Shown: positions 1-7,059 of the stretch, piece by piece
How the letters are laid out: every line of letters begins with the position of its first letter
How positions within the stretch are numbered: position 1 is the first letter of the stretch
NCBI GenBank assembly: GCA_947440735.1
Contig: CANESA010000007.1
Location: 1-14,150, forward strand
Origin: Candidatus Nanopelagicaceae bacterium
Lineage (GTDB): Bacteria > Actinomycetota > Actinomycetes > Nanopelagicales > Nanopelagicaceae
Direction of reading: 5' to 3'
DNA: 14,150 nt
Notes under the pieces: generated by a model
What the model saw: the letters and a program-made list of their open reading frames with translations, nothing else
What the model was told of the DNA's origin: nothing
Database searches by the model: none
Program-made: the position numbers and the translations under genes

Positions 1-365
1 ACTGCTGCTGCGCGGAATGTATCTGCAGCAGCTAGTGCAACTGATCGTTGACTCTTCTGAAGCGCGTTGGCTAATTTTGCGGCGGAAGTTGTCTTTCCAG
101 TTCCATTGATTCCAACAATCAAGAAGACAGAGAGTGGGCTCTGATAGCTAATCTCGCGTGATCGAGTACTCAAAATTTCAGTGAGAATTGAGGTAAGCCC
201 CGACTGCGCATCCTCTGCTCGTAACTTCTTTGCCGAGGTGATTACCTGATCAACCAGAGTGGGACCTAAATCTGATCCAAGAAGCTCTTTACGTGCCTCA
301 TCCCAATCTAACGGGGTAATTGAAGACCGCGAAAGTTTTGCAACGAGTTTTCCAAATAAACCCAT
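1..365 (-). CDS. ftsY: Signal recognition particle receptor FtsY (3' part cut by window edge)
   Basis: FtsY is the membrane-associated GTPase that receives the SRP-ribosome complex and hands it to the Sec translocon. The visible 121 residues cover the N domain and the start of the G domain. The P-loop GINGTGKTTS lies at about residues 85-94, and DTFRAAA, the conserved FtsY/Ffh motif after it, at 115-121 where the window ends. The ATG at 365 is firm: the reading frame upstream meets the smc stop codon five codons earlier, and AAGG sits 8 nt before the ATG in the 15-bp gap after smc. The protein therefore begins directly with a short amphipathic segment (GLFGKLVAKLS) and has neither the acidic A domain of E. 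coli FtsY nor the N-terminal membrane segment common in actinobacterial FtsY. It is last in the visible leftward string and probably co-transcribed with smc. Identity is near certain; the C-terminal half is not visible. Confidence 0.95.
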   Translation of the reverse strand, partial: MGLFGKLVAKLSRSSITPLDWDEARKELLGSDLGPTLVDQVITSAKKLRAEDAQSGLTSILTEILSTRSREISYQSPLSVFLIVGINGTGKTTSAAKLANALQKSQRSVALAAADTFRAAA

Positions 366-380
366 CGAGGCAACCTTAGG

Positions 381-3300
381 TTATGCGTTTTCGGATTCGC
401 GTAAGCGTTGTGAAATCACTTCTGTCACGCCATCACCGCGCATTGTTACGCCATAGAGAGCATCAGCAATCTCCATAGTGCGCTTCTGGTGAGTAATGAT
501 GATCAGCTGTGAACTCTCGCGAAGTTCTTCAAGAACTCCAAGTAAGCGGCCAAGGTTTACATCATCGAGGGCAGCTTCGACTTCATCCAAGACGTAGAAC
601 GGACTTGGACGGGCCTTAAAGATTGCTATTAGCATCGCAACGGCTGTAAGAGACTTTTCGCCTCCTGAGAGAAGAGATAAACGCTTGATGCGCTTTCCCG
701 GTGGACGCGCCTCGACATCGACTCCTGAATTCAAAAGATCATCAGGGTTTGTCAAGATCAAACGACCATCGCCACCTGGGAATAGACGAGGGAAGATATC
801 GGTAAATTGCTTAGCAGTCTCTTCGAAAGCTTCCATGAAGATCTGCTGAACACGATCATCAACTTCCTTGATGATATCGAGCAAATCTTTCTTCGTATTC
901 TTAAGATCCTCAAGTTGTTCTGCCAAGAACTTCAAACGCTCTTCTAGCGCGCTGTACTCTTCAAGAGCAAGCGGGTTAATTTTTCCAAGCAATGTAAGTG
1001 ATCGCTCTGTGGCAGCCAAGCGCTTCTCCTGCTGATCACGGCGATAAGGAACCATCTCGGTTGCGACAATCTCGCCACTTTCGGTTTCAATAAATGTTGG
1101 AACATCTTTATCTGGACCGTATTCATTGACCAAAGTGGTGACATCAATACCAAGTTCTTCTACCGCCTTGGTCTCCAACGCTTCAATACGCATACGCTGC
1201 TCTGCGCGAGCAATCTCGTCACGATGAACGCTAGATGTAAGTTGATCGAGTTCAAGTGTGAGCTGACGGCTACGGGCTCTCACTGTAAGAGTTTCACCTT
1301 CGCGATCACTTCGGGAACTCTCTAGTCGTGCGCGCTCTGCTGATGCTTTAGCAATAGAACGTTCGATGTGAATCAACGCCTCGTAAGCAGCCTCTGCAAT
1401 TGCTTGAGAGATCAAGGCACCACGTGCACGTGCACCACGACGCGTCACAGCGCGCTCTGATGCTTCACGCTCGGCTCGCGCACCATCTTCAAGTGCCTGA
1501 GCGCGCGCAGCTAGTGAATCCACTCGCTCTTCACTTGTGCGCACAGCTAAGCGAGCTTCAACTTCTGTTGTACGGGATGATGAAACTTTCTGGCGAAGAG
1601 ATTGAGCGAGTTGATGATCTGGCTCGGCAATCTCACCGTGATGCTGTAATTGCTCGGAGGCAACTCTGAGTTCATTCTCATCGCGTGACTTTGCTGCGCT
1701 AGCCTCAGAGATGGCAACGTTGAGTCGTTCAACTTCAGCGCTGGCAGATTTCATATTCTGACCTGAGACCGCAAGTGCCTCTGTAATTGCAGCGATGCGC
1801 GCATCTGATTCATTGAGTTGCGATAGAGCAACTTCGAATGCGCTCTGCTTACCTTCAACTTCATGAGCAGCTGTAGATATTTCAAATGTAAGGCGGTTGC
1901 ATTCGTGGTTTAAGACTTCAAGTTTTGCCGAGAGTTCTTCAATGAGGGCGCTAATTTCAATCAGTGATGATGAGGACTTAGATCCACCGCGGACTCTTCT
2001 ACTTGTAAGGACGTCGCCATCGCGAGTAACAACAGTTAATTGCGGGTGGCTGCGCAGAATATCTTGGGCAGCACGTGCATCATTTGCTACCACTGTCGTT
2101 GCAAGAAGTGAGGTCAGCAGGTCATCAATCTCGCTTGTGTGAATATGTTGGAGCAAAGGAGTTAAACCTTGTGGAATCGCCAAGGTCTGCGCGCTATTTC
2201 CATCGTGTACTAGAACATCGGCTTGACCTAAGTTCTCACTGCGTAGAGTTGTGAGCGCACTCACCGCAGAGTTGAGATCGCGCACAACGATCGCATCGGC
2301 TAAAGAGCCAAGTGCGGATGCAGTTGCTGCTTCCCAGCCGGCATCGATACGAATGAGTGATGCGATTGAACCTAATATTGAAATACCGCGAGAATCGCGC
2401 ACGAGAGCAGCTCCACCATCGCGATTGCTGGAGGTAATTCGGATCGCCTCAAGCTTTGCTTCGGTCGCATTCTTCTCACGCTCAGTGCTGCGCTCGAGAT
2501 CAATAAAATCTGAGTGCTTCTTCTTTGCAGCATCTAACTCGCGTTTTGCTTGTTCAAAGAGTGAATCAAGCCCTTGCTCGCCGGCATCTGCCCCTGCAAT
2601 CTCCATCTCAAGAGTTGAGTACTCACGCGAAGCGCTATCTACTCGTGCCTGAGCCTCATCACGCGCCTTTGTCAGACGTGAGATCTCTTCGGCAATTGCA
2701 TCAAGGCGAGCAGCGAGAGATTTGATGTGACCCTCTTGTCTAGCCGTGCCTTCACGCTGATCTGCAATCGCTCGAAGAGCTGCTGCAATTTTATCTTCTT
2801 CGTCCTTGAGTCCAGCTTCGGCATTGGTTAACTCTTGCGTTGATTGAATAAGGTGCGCGCGTGCGGATTCAACACTTGTACGTAGTGCACTTTCCTCCGC
2901 ACGAAGAGTTGCTGCTTCGCGTTCAAGAGCATCTGGATCTCGTCCTGCGCTACGAGCTTCTTCAGCTTCTTCGGCTAAGAAGCGTGAGCGTTCTTGGGCA
3001 AGAGATTGAGTACCGCGGAATTTTTCACGGAGTGCTGAAAGTGAGTAGAAATTTTCTTGCGCTTGAATGAGTAGTGGACTTTCAAAGGCTGATTGAGCAT
3101 CGAGTGATTCTTCGCGACGACGAGTTGTTTCGAGTTCGCCTTCTACCTCAGATCTGCGAGCGCGCAGCGCGGTTTCATCTGCAACTTCAGCATCGAGAGT
3201 CTTAGATAAATTAATAAAGTCATCAGCTAAGAGTCGTAGCTTGGCATCACGAAGATCGGCTTGAATCGTTGCAGCCTTCTTGGCAACTTCTGCCTGCTTA

Positions 3301-3917
3301 CCTAACGGACGAAGTTGGCGACGAAGTTCTACAGTGAGATCTTGTACGCGAGCAAGGTTTGCCTGCATGGAGTCGAGCTTGCGCAGCGCCTTCTCTTTAC
3401 GCTTGCGGTGCTTAAGAACACCTGCAGCCTCTTCAATAAATCCACGACGCTCTTCAGGTGTTGCCATCAAGATTGCATCGAGCTGGCCCTGACCCACGAT
3501 GACGTGCATTTCGCGGCCAATACCTGAATCACTTAAGAGTTCTTGAATATCGAGAAGGCGCGAAGCCTCACCATTTATTTGGTATTCGCTCTGACCGTTT
3601 CGGAAAAGTATGCGCGAAATAGTTACTTCGCTATATTCGATAGGAAGTGCGCCATCTGAATTATCGATAGTCAGGGATACTTCTGCGCGACCAAGTGGAG
3701 CACGCCCTGAAGTTCCAGCAAAAATTACATCTTCCATCTTTCCGCCGCGTAGAGACTTTGCACCCTGTTCACCCATAACCCACGTGAGCGCATCCACCAC
3801 ATTTGATTTTCCAGAGCCGTTAGGACCAACCACGCAGGTAATTCCCGGCTCAAGCCGAAGAGTCGTCGCTGAGGCGAAGGACTTAAAGCCCTTGAGGGTG
3901 ATGCTCTTCAAATACAC
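381..3917 (-). CDS. smc: Chromosome segregation protein SMC
   Basis: SMC is the ATPase core of bacterial condensin; with ScpA and ScpB it organises and separates replicated chromosomes. The 1178 residues match the usual length and contain every expected part. The Walker A motif GPNGSGKSN is at 31-39 and the Q-loop VGQGQLDAIL at about 141-150. A long heptad coiled coil runs from about 165 to 500, the globular hinge covers about 505-650, and a second coiled coil runs to about 1000. The ABC signature LSLLSGGEKS is at 1080-1089 and Walker B VLDEVEAALDD at 1109-1119, with catalytic Glu 1112. The start codon is GTG, giving MYLKSITLKGFKSF, the standard SMC amino end; the ribosome site is weak. It lies 18 bp after rnc and 15 bp before ftsY, the order rnc-smc-ftsY seen in many Gram-positive bacteria. 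No missing motif or frameshift was seen. Confidence 0.98.
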   Translation of the reverse strand: MYLKSITLKGFKSFASATTLRLEPGITCVVGPNGSGKSNVVDALTWVMGEQGAKSLRGGKMEDVIFAGTSGRAPLGRAEVSLTIDNSDGALPIEYSEVTISRILFRNGQSEYQINGEASRLLDIQELLSDSGIGREMHVIVGQGQLDAILMATPEERRGFIEEAAGVLKHRKRKEKALRKLDSMQANLARVQDLTVELRRQLRPLGKQAEVAKKAATIQADLRDAKLRLLADDFINLSKTLDAEVADETALRARRSEVEGELETTRRREESLDAQSAFESPLLIQAQENFYSLSALREKFRGTQSLAQERSRFLAEEAEEARSAGRDPDALEREAATLRAEESALRTSVESARAHLIQSTQELTNAEAGLKDEEDKIAAALRAIADQREGTARQEGHIKSLAARLDAIAEEISRLTKARDEAQARVDSASREYSTLEMEIAGADAGEQGLDSLFEQAKRELDAAKKKHSDFIDLERSTEREKNATEAKLEAIRITSSNRDGGAALVRDSRGISILGSIASLIRIDAGWEAATASALGSLADAIVVRDLNSAVSALTTLRSENLGQADVLVHDGNSAQTLAIPQGLTPLLQHIHTSEIDDLLTSLLATTVVANDARAAQDILRSHPQLTVVTRDGDVLTSRRVRGGSKSSSSLIEISALIEELSAKLEVLNHECNRLTFEISTAAHEVEGKQSAFEVALSQLNESDARIAAITEALAVSGQNMKSASAEVERLNVAISEASAAKSRDENELRVASEQLQHHGEIAEPDHQLAQSLRQKVSSSRTTEVEARLAVRTSEERVDSLAARAQALEDGARAEREASERAVTRRGARARGALISQAIAEAAYEALIHIERSIAKASAERARLESSRSDREGETLTVRARSRQLTLELDQLTSSVHRDEIARAEQRMRIEALETKAVEELGIDVTTLVNEYGPDKDVPTFIETESGEIVATEMVPYRRDQQEKRLAATERSLTLLGKINPLALEEYSALEERLKFLAEQLEDLKNTKKDLLDIIKEVDDRVQQIFMEAFEETAKQFTDIFPRLFPGGDGRLILTNPDDLLNSGVDVEARPPGKRIKRLSLLSGGEKSLTAVAMLIAIFKARPSPFYVLDEVEAALDDVNLGRLLGVLEELRESSQLIIITHQKRTMEIADALYGVTMRGDGVTEVISQRLRESENA

Positions 3918-3935
3918 GTGGGCAAACCTATCGGT

Positions 3936-4607
3936 TTATATGCTCAATTTTTCGTAGGCACTACGGGCCGCGGCTTGCTCGGCTTCACGCTTACTTTTGC
4001 CGTCTCCTTGCGCAATTTCGACTCCCCCGACTACAGCAGTGGCGGTAAAGGATTTGTCGTGATCCGGACCGCTTTCAGCAACCAGATATTCGAGTGTTCC
4101 CTTTCCGAGGGATGCAACAAGCTCTTGCAGGGCGGTTTTTCCATCAAGGCCCGCACCTTTTGCCATCGCTTCTTCGAGGGTGCTCTTGATAAGTCTCTGA
4201 ATAACAGCTGATGCAGTTGCAAAACCAGAATCGATATAGATCGCTCCAATGAGCGCCTCTAAGGCATCTCCCAATAAGGAGTTCTTATCGCGACCATTTG
4301 TCACTTCTTCGCCTTTTCCGAGGCGAATATATTTTCCGAGTTCTAAGGTGCGAGCAATATCTGCCAGCGCACGCATATTTACTATTCCAGAACGCAGTGG
4401 AGAGAGACGGCTTTCATCTAAATCTGGATAACGAAGGTAGAGCTCTTCTGTAACGACAAGTCCAAGAACTGAATCTCCCAGAAACTCTAATCGCTCATTG
4501 GTAAGTGTTGAACCATTTTCATAAGCAAAAGAGCGATGAGTTAAAGCTAACTCAAGGAGTTGCGGATCAACCTCAACGCCGAGAGCCTTCGTGAGATCAG
4601 AGAACAG
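3936..4607 (-). CDS. rnc: Ribonuclease III, apparently with a CTG start
   Basis: RNase III cuts double-stranded RNA in rRNA precursors and some mRNAs and acts as a homodimer. Read from CTG at 4605-4607, it gives 223 residues, close to the 226 of E. coli. The signature NERLEFLGDS is at 37-46, and the acidic metal ligands fall at Glu38, Asp45, Asp114 and Glu117, matching E. coli numbering. The C-terminal double-stranded RNA-binding domain spans about 150-223 (GKTALQELVAS at its start, SKREAEQAAA near the end). The frame is open only from a TAG at 4629-4631. No ATG, GTG or TTG occurs before the ATG at 4376, which would delete the first catalytic motif. CTG is preceded by GAAGG at a 6-nt distance, so it is the best start. 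The gene follows rpmF by 13 bp and precedes smc by 18 bp. Product identity is certain; the start codon is inferred. Confidence 0.93.
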   Translation of the reverse strand: MFSDLTKALGVEVDPQLLELALTHRSFAYENGSTLTNERLEFLGDSVLGLVVTEELYLRYPDLDESRLSPLRSGIVNMRALADIARTLELGKYIRLGKGEEVTNGRDKNSLLGDALEALIGAIYIDSGFATASAVIQRLIKSTLEEAMAKGAGLDGKTALQELVASLGKGTLEYLVAESGPDHDKSFTATAVVGGVEIAQGDGKSKREAEQAAARSAYEKLSI

Positions 4608-4613
4608 AACAAG

Positions 4614-4618
4614 CCTTC
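4614..4618 (-). promoter_or_regulatory. Ribosome binding site that supports the rnc CTG start
   Basis: On the minus strand this reads GAAGG, followed by six nucleotides and then the in-frame CTG at 4607. It is the only Shine-Dalgarno-like string close to the expected amino end of RNase III, and it lies between the rpmF stop codon and rnc. Confidence 0.5.
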
Positions 4619-4620
4619 GA

Positions 4621-4794
4621 TCAGATGTCTATAACTTGGCGGCGGTTATATGTACCGCATGTTGGACATGCTGTGTGCTGCAACTTTGGCTGCTGGCACT
4701 GTGGGCAATTTGCAAGTGCTGCGGCAGTTGTCTTCCACATGCTTCGACGTGAACGTGTCTTCGAACGAGACATCTTTCGCTTTGGTACTGGCAT
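4621..4794 (-). CDS. rpmF: 50S ribosomal protein bL32, zinc-binding form
   Basis: bL32 is a small protein of the large ribosomal subunit. The 57-residue product starts MPVPKRKMSRSKTRSRRS, the standard L32 opening, and carries CPQC (30-33) and CPTC (43-46), which form a complete zinc ribbon, so this is the zinc-dependent (C+) form. The ATG at 4794 is preceded by AAGGA at a rather long 11-nt distance. It sits 78 bp downstream of the DUF177 gene and 13 bp upstream of rnc. The DUF177-rpmF pairing is very widespread in bacteria. A longer open frame over the same bases encodes no recognisable protein. Confidence 0.97.
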   Translation of the reverse strand: MPVPKRKMSRSKTRSRRSMWKTTAAALANCPQCQQPKLQHTACPTCGTYNRRQVIDI

Positions 4795-4827
4795 GAGGTA
4801 AACCGTCCTTCTTTTAAAAAATATGTA

Positions 4828-4851
4828 ATCGAGCGGGGTATCGAGCGGGGC
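4828..4851. repeat. Tandem 12-bp repeat upstream of rpmF
   Basis: Two adjoining copies, atcgagcggggt and atcgagcggggc, differ only in the last base. They lie in the 78-bp gap between the DUF177 stop codon (4873) and the rpmF start (4794), the only sizeable gap in the recG-to-ftsY string. No function can be read from the sequence; they could affect an internal promoter or leader of rpmF, or be a neutral slippage duplication. Confidence 0.75.
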
Positions 4852-4872
4852 AATGTATGGGAGAAGTATCCC

Positions 4873-5466
4873 CTAAGAGTCCGAATTCTTAAAATCCAGA
4901 CCATCGAGGCCGGCCCAACGAGCATCGATGACCTCATGGGCGTGGTCCTGCGCCAGCAATGACCACTTTTGGCCACAATCTGGGCAGAGCCCCATGCAAT
5001 CTGGGTCACAGAGTGGGTTCACAGGTAGATCGAGCACGATCGCATCGCGGATCGGTGGTTCCAGGTCCATGATGACGCCATCGAGATAGAGAAGCTCAAC
5101 CTCATCGAGTTCATCTTCAACAGGCAGACTCTTCTTAGAGTGGCTCTTCTTCTTCGCGTTCTTTCCACCATCATCTTCATAGAGATAGAGCTCTTGAATT
5201 GTGCGATCAATTTCTAGTTCAACTGGGTCTAAGCAGCGAATGCATTCACCGGTAGCAACGGCAAAAATTTCGGCACTGAGCAGAATTCCCTCAGTAACAG
5301 ACTCGAGACGCGCATCGACTTCAACGATAGATCCGATCTGCACGGAAATCAGAGGTACACCCAGTGGCTCAGGAACAATGAGATCGAGTTGGTACTCCTT
5401 CATCTCACCCGCGCGACGAGGAACCTCATGTGTATTGAGATGATAAATATGGGAAGGCTTAACCAC
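4873..5466 (-). CDS. DUF177 (YceD-like) protein
   Basis: This is a DUF177/YceD family protein; family members lie beside rpmF and are linked to 23S rRNA accumulation and ribosome assembly. The 197 residues show the family layout. The amino end carries HLNTHEVPRRAGEMKE, resembling the actinobacterial family opening. A central ECIRCLDP motif has Cys75 and Cys78, followed by an acidic stretch and DLEPPIRDAIVLDLPVNPLC. The C-terminal cysteine cluster has Cys153, 157, 161 and 164 in the arrangement CDPDCMGLCPDCG, typical of a bound zinc. A Lys/Ser-rich insert lies at about 101-113. The start is GTG at 5466; a later ATG (Met22) would remove the conserved amino end. It starts 11 bp after the coiled-coil gene. 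Family assignment is firm; exact function is not. Confidence 0.92.
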   Translation of the reverse strand: MVKPSHIYHLNTHEVPRRAGEMKEYQLDLIVPEPLGVPLISVQIGSIVEVDARLESVTEGILLSAEIFAVATGECIRCLDPVELEIDRTIQELYLYEDDGGKNAKKKSHSKKSLPVEDELDEVELLYLDGVIMDLEPPIRDAIVLDLPVNPLCDPDCMGLCPDCGQKWSLLAQDHAHEVIDARWAGLDGLDFKNSDS

Positions 5467-5477
5467 AGAAATTACTC

Positions 5478-5960
5478 TTATTTTTCTTCTGAAAGTTGCG
5501 AAAGAATATCCTTATCGTCAGCACCTTCGAGGCGCTCGCGACCTCGTGCGACAGCTTCCATGGTTTTATTGAGAATGACTTCAAGTGTGGCTAGTCGCCC
5601 ATCAATATATGTTTCTACCTCGGCACGCTCTTCATCGGCAAGCAATCGGGCATCATCAAGAATGCGCTGTGCTTCATCGCGTGCTGCTTGAACGATCGCA
5701 GTCTGCTCAACCATACGTGATACATCCTCACGCGCTGTTCCAATTAAGTGCTCTGCACTTGTACGCGCTTCTTCAATGATGAGATCGCGTGATGAGATGA
5801 TTTCAATCGCTTGATCAAGATCGGTAGGTAGAGCAACTCGAGCTCCATCAAGGATTTCTAGAATCTCTCCACGGTGAACTACGCAAGAGGCAGATAGTGG
5901 AACTCCACGTGCTTCTTCAATGAGAGTAATTGCTGCATTGAGTTTTTCCATTGAATCCAT
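5478..5960 (-). CDS. DivIVA/SepIVA-like coiled-coil protein
   Basis: The 160-residue protein is largely a charged coiled coil. Residues 1-60 are a DivIVA-like amino part (MEKLNAAITLIEEARGVPLS, then RGEILEILDGARVALP). A helix rich in Ala, Glu and Arg follows at about 60-150 with strings such as QAARDEAQRILDDARLLADEE. No membrane segment or enzyme motif is visible. Its place between coaD and the DUF177 gene matches mycobacterial Rv2927c (SepIVA), which takes part in septation and polar envelope growth. The mycobacterial protein is about 245 residues, so this one is clearly shorter. The ATG at 5960 lies 2 bp after the coaD stop; a second ATG four codons in (MEKLN) is also possible. The DivIVA-like family is likely; true SepIVA function is inferred from position. 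Confidence 0.75.
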   Translation of the reverse strand: MDSMEKLNAAITLIEEARGVPLSASCVVHRGEILEILDGARVALPTDLDQAIEIISSRDLIIEEARTSAEHLIGTAREDVSRMVEQTAIVQAARDEAQRILDDARLLADEERAEVETYIDGRLATLEVILNKTMEAVARGRERLEGADDKDILSQLSEEK

Positions 5961-5962
5961 GG

Positions 5963-6448
5963 TTAGTTACCGCTTTCTGCTACGCGAGCTTTGAGAGCTT
6001 CGTTGACGATCTTTGGAACCATCGAGGATACATCTCCTCCGTAATGAGCAAGCTCTTTAACAAGTGATGATGAAAGGAAGGAATGTGCTGGTGCTGTCGC
6101 CATAAACATTGTCTCGACACCCGAAGCCTGGAGATTGACTTGAGCCATCTGCAATTCGTAATCGAAGTCAGTCACAGCACGAAGTCCCTTCACGATGCTC
6201 TGAATATCGTTGCTCTTGCAATACTCGACAAGAAGCCCTGACCAGGAGTCGACGCGAATATTTGGAAGATGCGCAGTTGTCTTTGTGATCATCTCCATGC
6301 GCTCTTGCACGGTGAACATGCTCGACTTAGTGCGATTTACTAAGACTGCGATGACTACCTCATCGAATTGGGCACTGGCGCGCTCGATGATATCTAGGTG
6401 GCCAAAGGTCACGGGATCGAAAGATCCAGGGCAGACAGCGCGCTTCAT
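5963..6448 (-). CDS. coaD: Phosphopantetheine adenylyltransferase
   Basis: CoaD transfers AMP from ATP to 4'-phosphopantetheine, making dephospho-CoA, the penultimate step of coenzyme A synthesis in the cytoplasm. The 161 residues match the family length. GSFDPVTFGH is at 8-17, containing the (T/H)xGH nucleotidyltransferase motif. KGLRAVTDFDYE is at 87-98, and SSSLVKE at 126-132 is the C-terminal phosphate-binding motif. The ATG at 6448 gives MKRAVCPGSFDP, the normal amino end. The frame stays open for 36 more codons upstream, but those overlap the end of rsmD and resemble nothing, so the longer start is rejected. It begins 22 bp after rsmD, the usual rsmD-coaD pairing. Confidence 0.97.
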   Translation of the reverse strand: MKRAVCPGSFDPVTFGHLDIIERASAQFDEVVIAVLVNRTKSSMFTVQERMEMITKTTAHLPNIRVDSWSGLLVEYCKSNDIQSIVKGLRAVTDFDYELQMAQVNLQASGVETMFMATAPAHSFLSSSLVKELAHYGGDVSSMVPKIVNEALKARVAESGN

Positions 6449-6470
6449 AAGGCAAACGCTAGCAAGAAGA

Positions 6471-7055
6471 TCAGCCGAGATCCATTTCAAGCGTAGGAAC
6501 GCCGTAGAAAATCGTTGCTTGACCGTAGTTTTTTTCGCGCAGTTGCTCAAGACCATATGGCCAGCTCAACTCACGCACTCTGCTATTTCGCTCTATCGCG
6601 ATTAATCCATCGGGATGGATGAATTTTCCATCAACAAGGGCAATGAGATTCTCAATGATTTCAACATCTGAAAAATCATACGGTGGATCAATGTAGATGA
6701 AGTGGTACTGCATTGGTGCAGGACCTTCTAGAAAGCGATCAACAGGCATCGAATAGAGATGGAAGTTACCTGGAAATTGTGAACTCTTAATTCCTTCATA
6801 GTTTGAAAGGATCGATGCTGCTGCCTTTTCATTACTTTCTACACAGTGCACCGTCGAGCTGCCTCGCGAAAGTGCTTCAAGTCCAATTGCGCCGGTTCCT
6901 GAGTAGAGGTCAAGAACGTTGAGCCCATCAAGCTCGCCAAACTCTGATGCGAGTGATGAAAAGAGTGCCTCGCGTGCACGATCTGATGTTGGTCGGGTCG
7001 ATTGTGCGACTGCAGGGATATTTCTGCCTTTAGCTAGGCCAGCAATAATTCTCAT
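6471..7055 (-). CDS. rsmD: 16S rRNA (guanine(966)-N(2))-methyltransferase RsmD
   Basis: RsmD methylates N2 of G966 in 16S rRNA on assembled 30S particles, using S-adenosylmethionine. The 194-residue protein begins MRIIAGLAKGRNI, close to the family opening. It carries RPTSDRAREALFSSL (about 21-35), the SAM-binding motif LDLYSGTGAIGLEAL (48-62) and the catalytic DPPY motif at 123-126. The ATG start at 7055 is 4 bp downstream of the recG stop codon, so the two genes are almost certainly co-transcribed. The order recG-rsmD-coaD is conserved in Actinobacteria. No abnormality was seen. Confidence 0.97.
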   Translation of the reverse strand: MRIIAGLAKGRNIPAVAQSTRPTSDRAREALFSSLASEFGELDGLNVLDLYSGTGAIGLEALSRGSSTVHCVESNEKAAASILSNYEGIKSSQFPGNFHLYSMPVDRFLEGPAPMQYHFIYIDPPYDFSDVEIIENLIALVDGKFIHPDGLIAIERNSRVRELSWPYGLEQLREKNYGQATIFYGVPTLEMDLG

Positions 7056-7059
7056 CGAC

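Noticed and set aside
2251..2652. 133-codon open frame on the plus strand inside smc
   Set aside because: It lies wholly antisense to the well supported SMC coiled coil and hinge, has no recognisable domain, and its Ser/Arg-rich composition is what the complement of a charged coiled-coil gene gives.
3610..3957. 115-codon plus-strand open frame over the 5' end of smc
   Set aside because: It is antisense to the SMC Walker A region and has no family features or ribosome site that I can see.
4629..5009. 126-codon minus-strand open frame overlapping rpmF and the DUF177 gene
   Set aside because: It overlaps two firmly identified genes in another frame and its translation resembles no known protein.
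6449..6556. 36-codon upstream extension of coaD
   Set aside because: It overlaps the end of rsmD and adds residues that no CoaD has; MKRAVCPGSFDP is the standard start.
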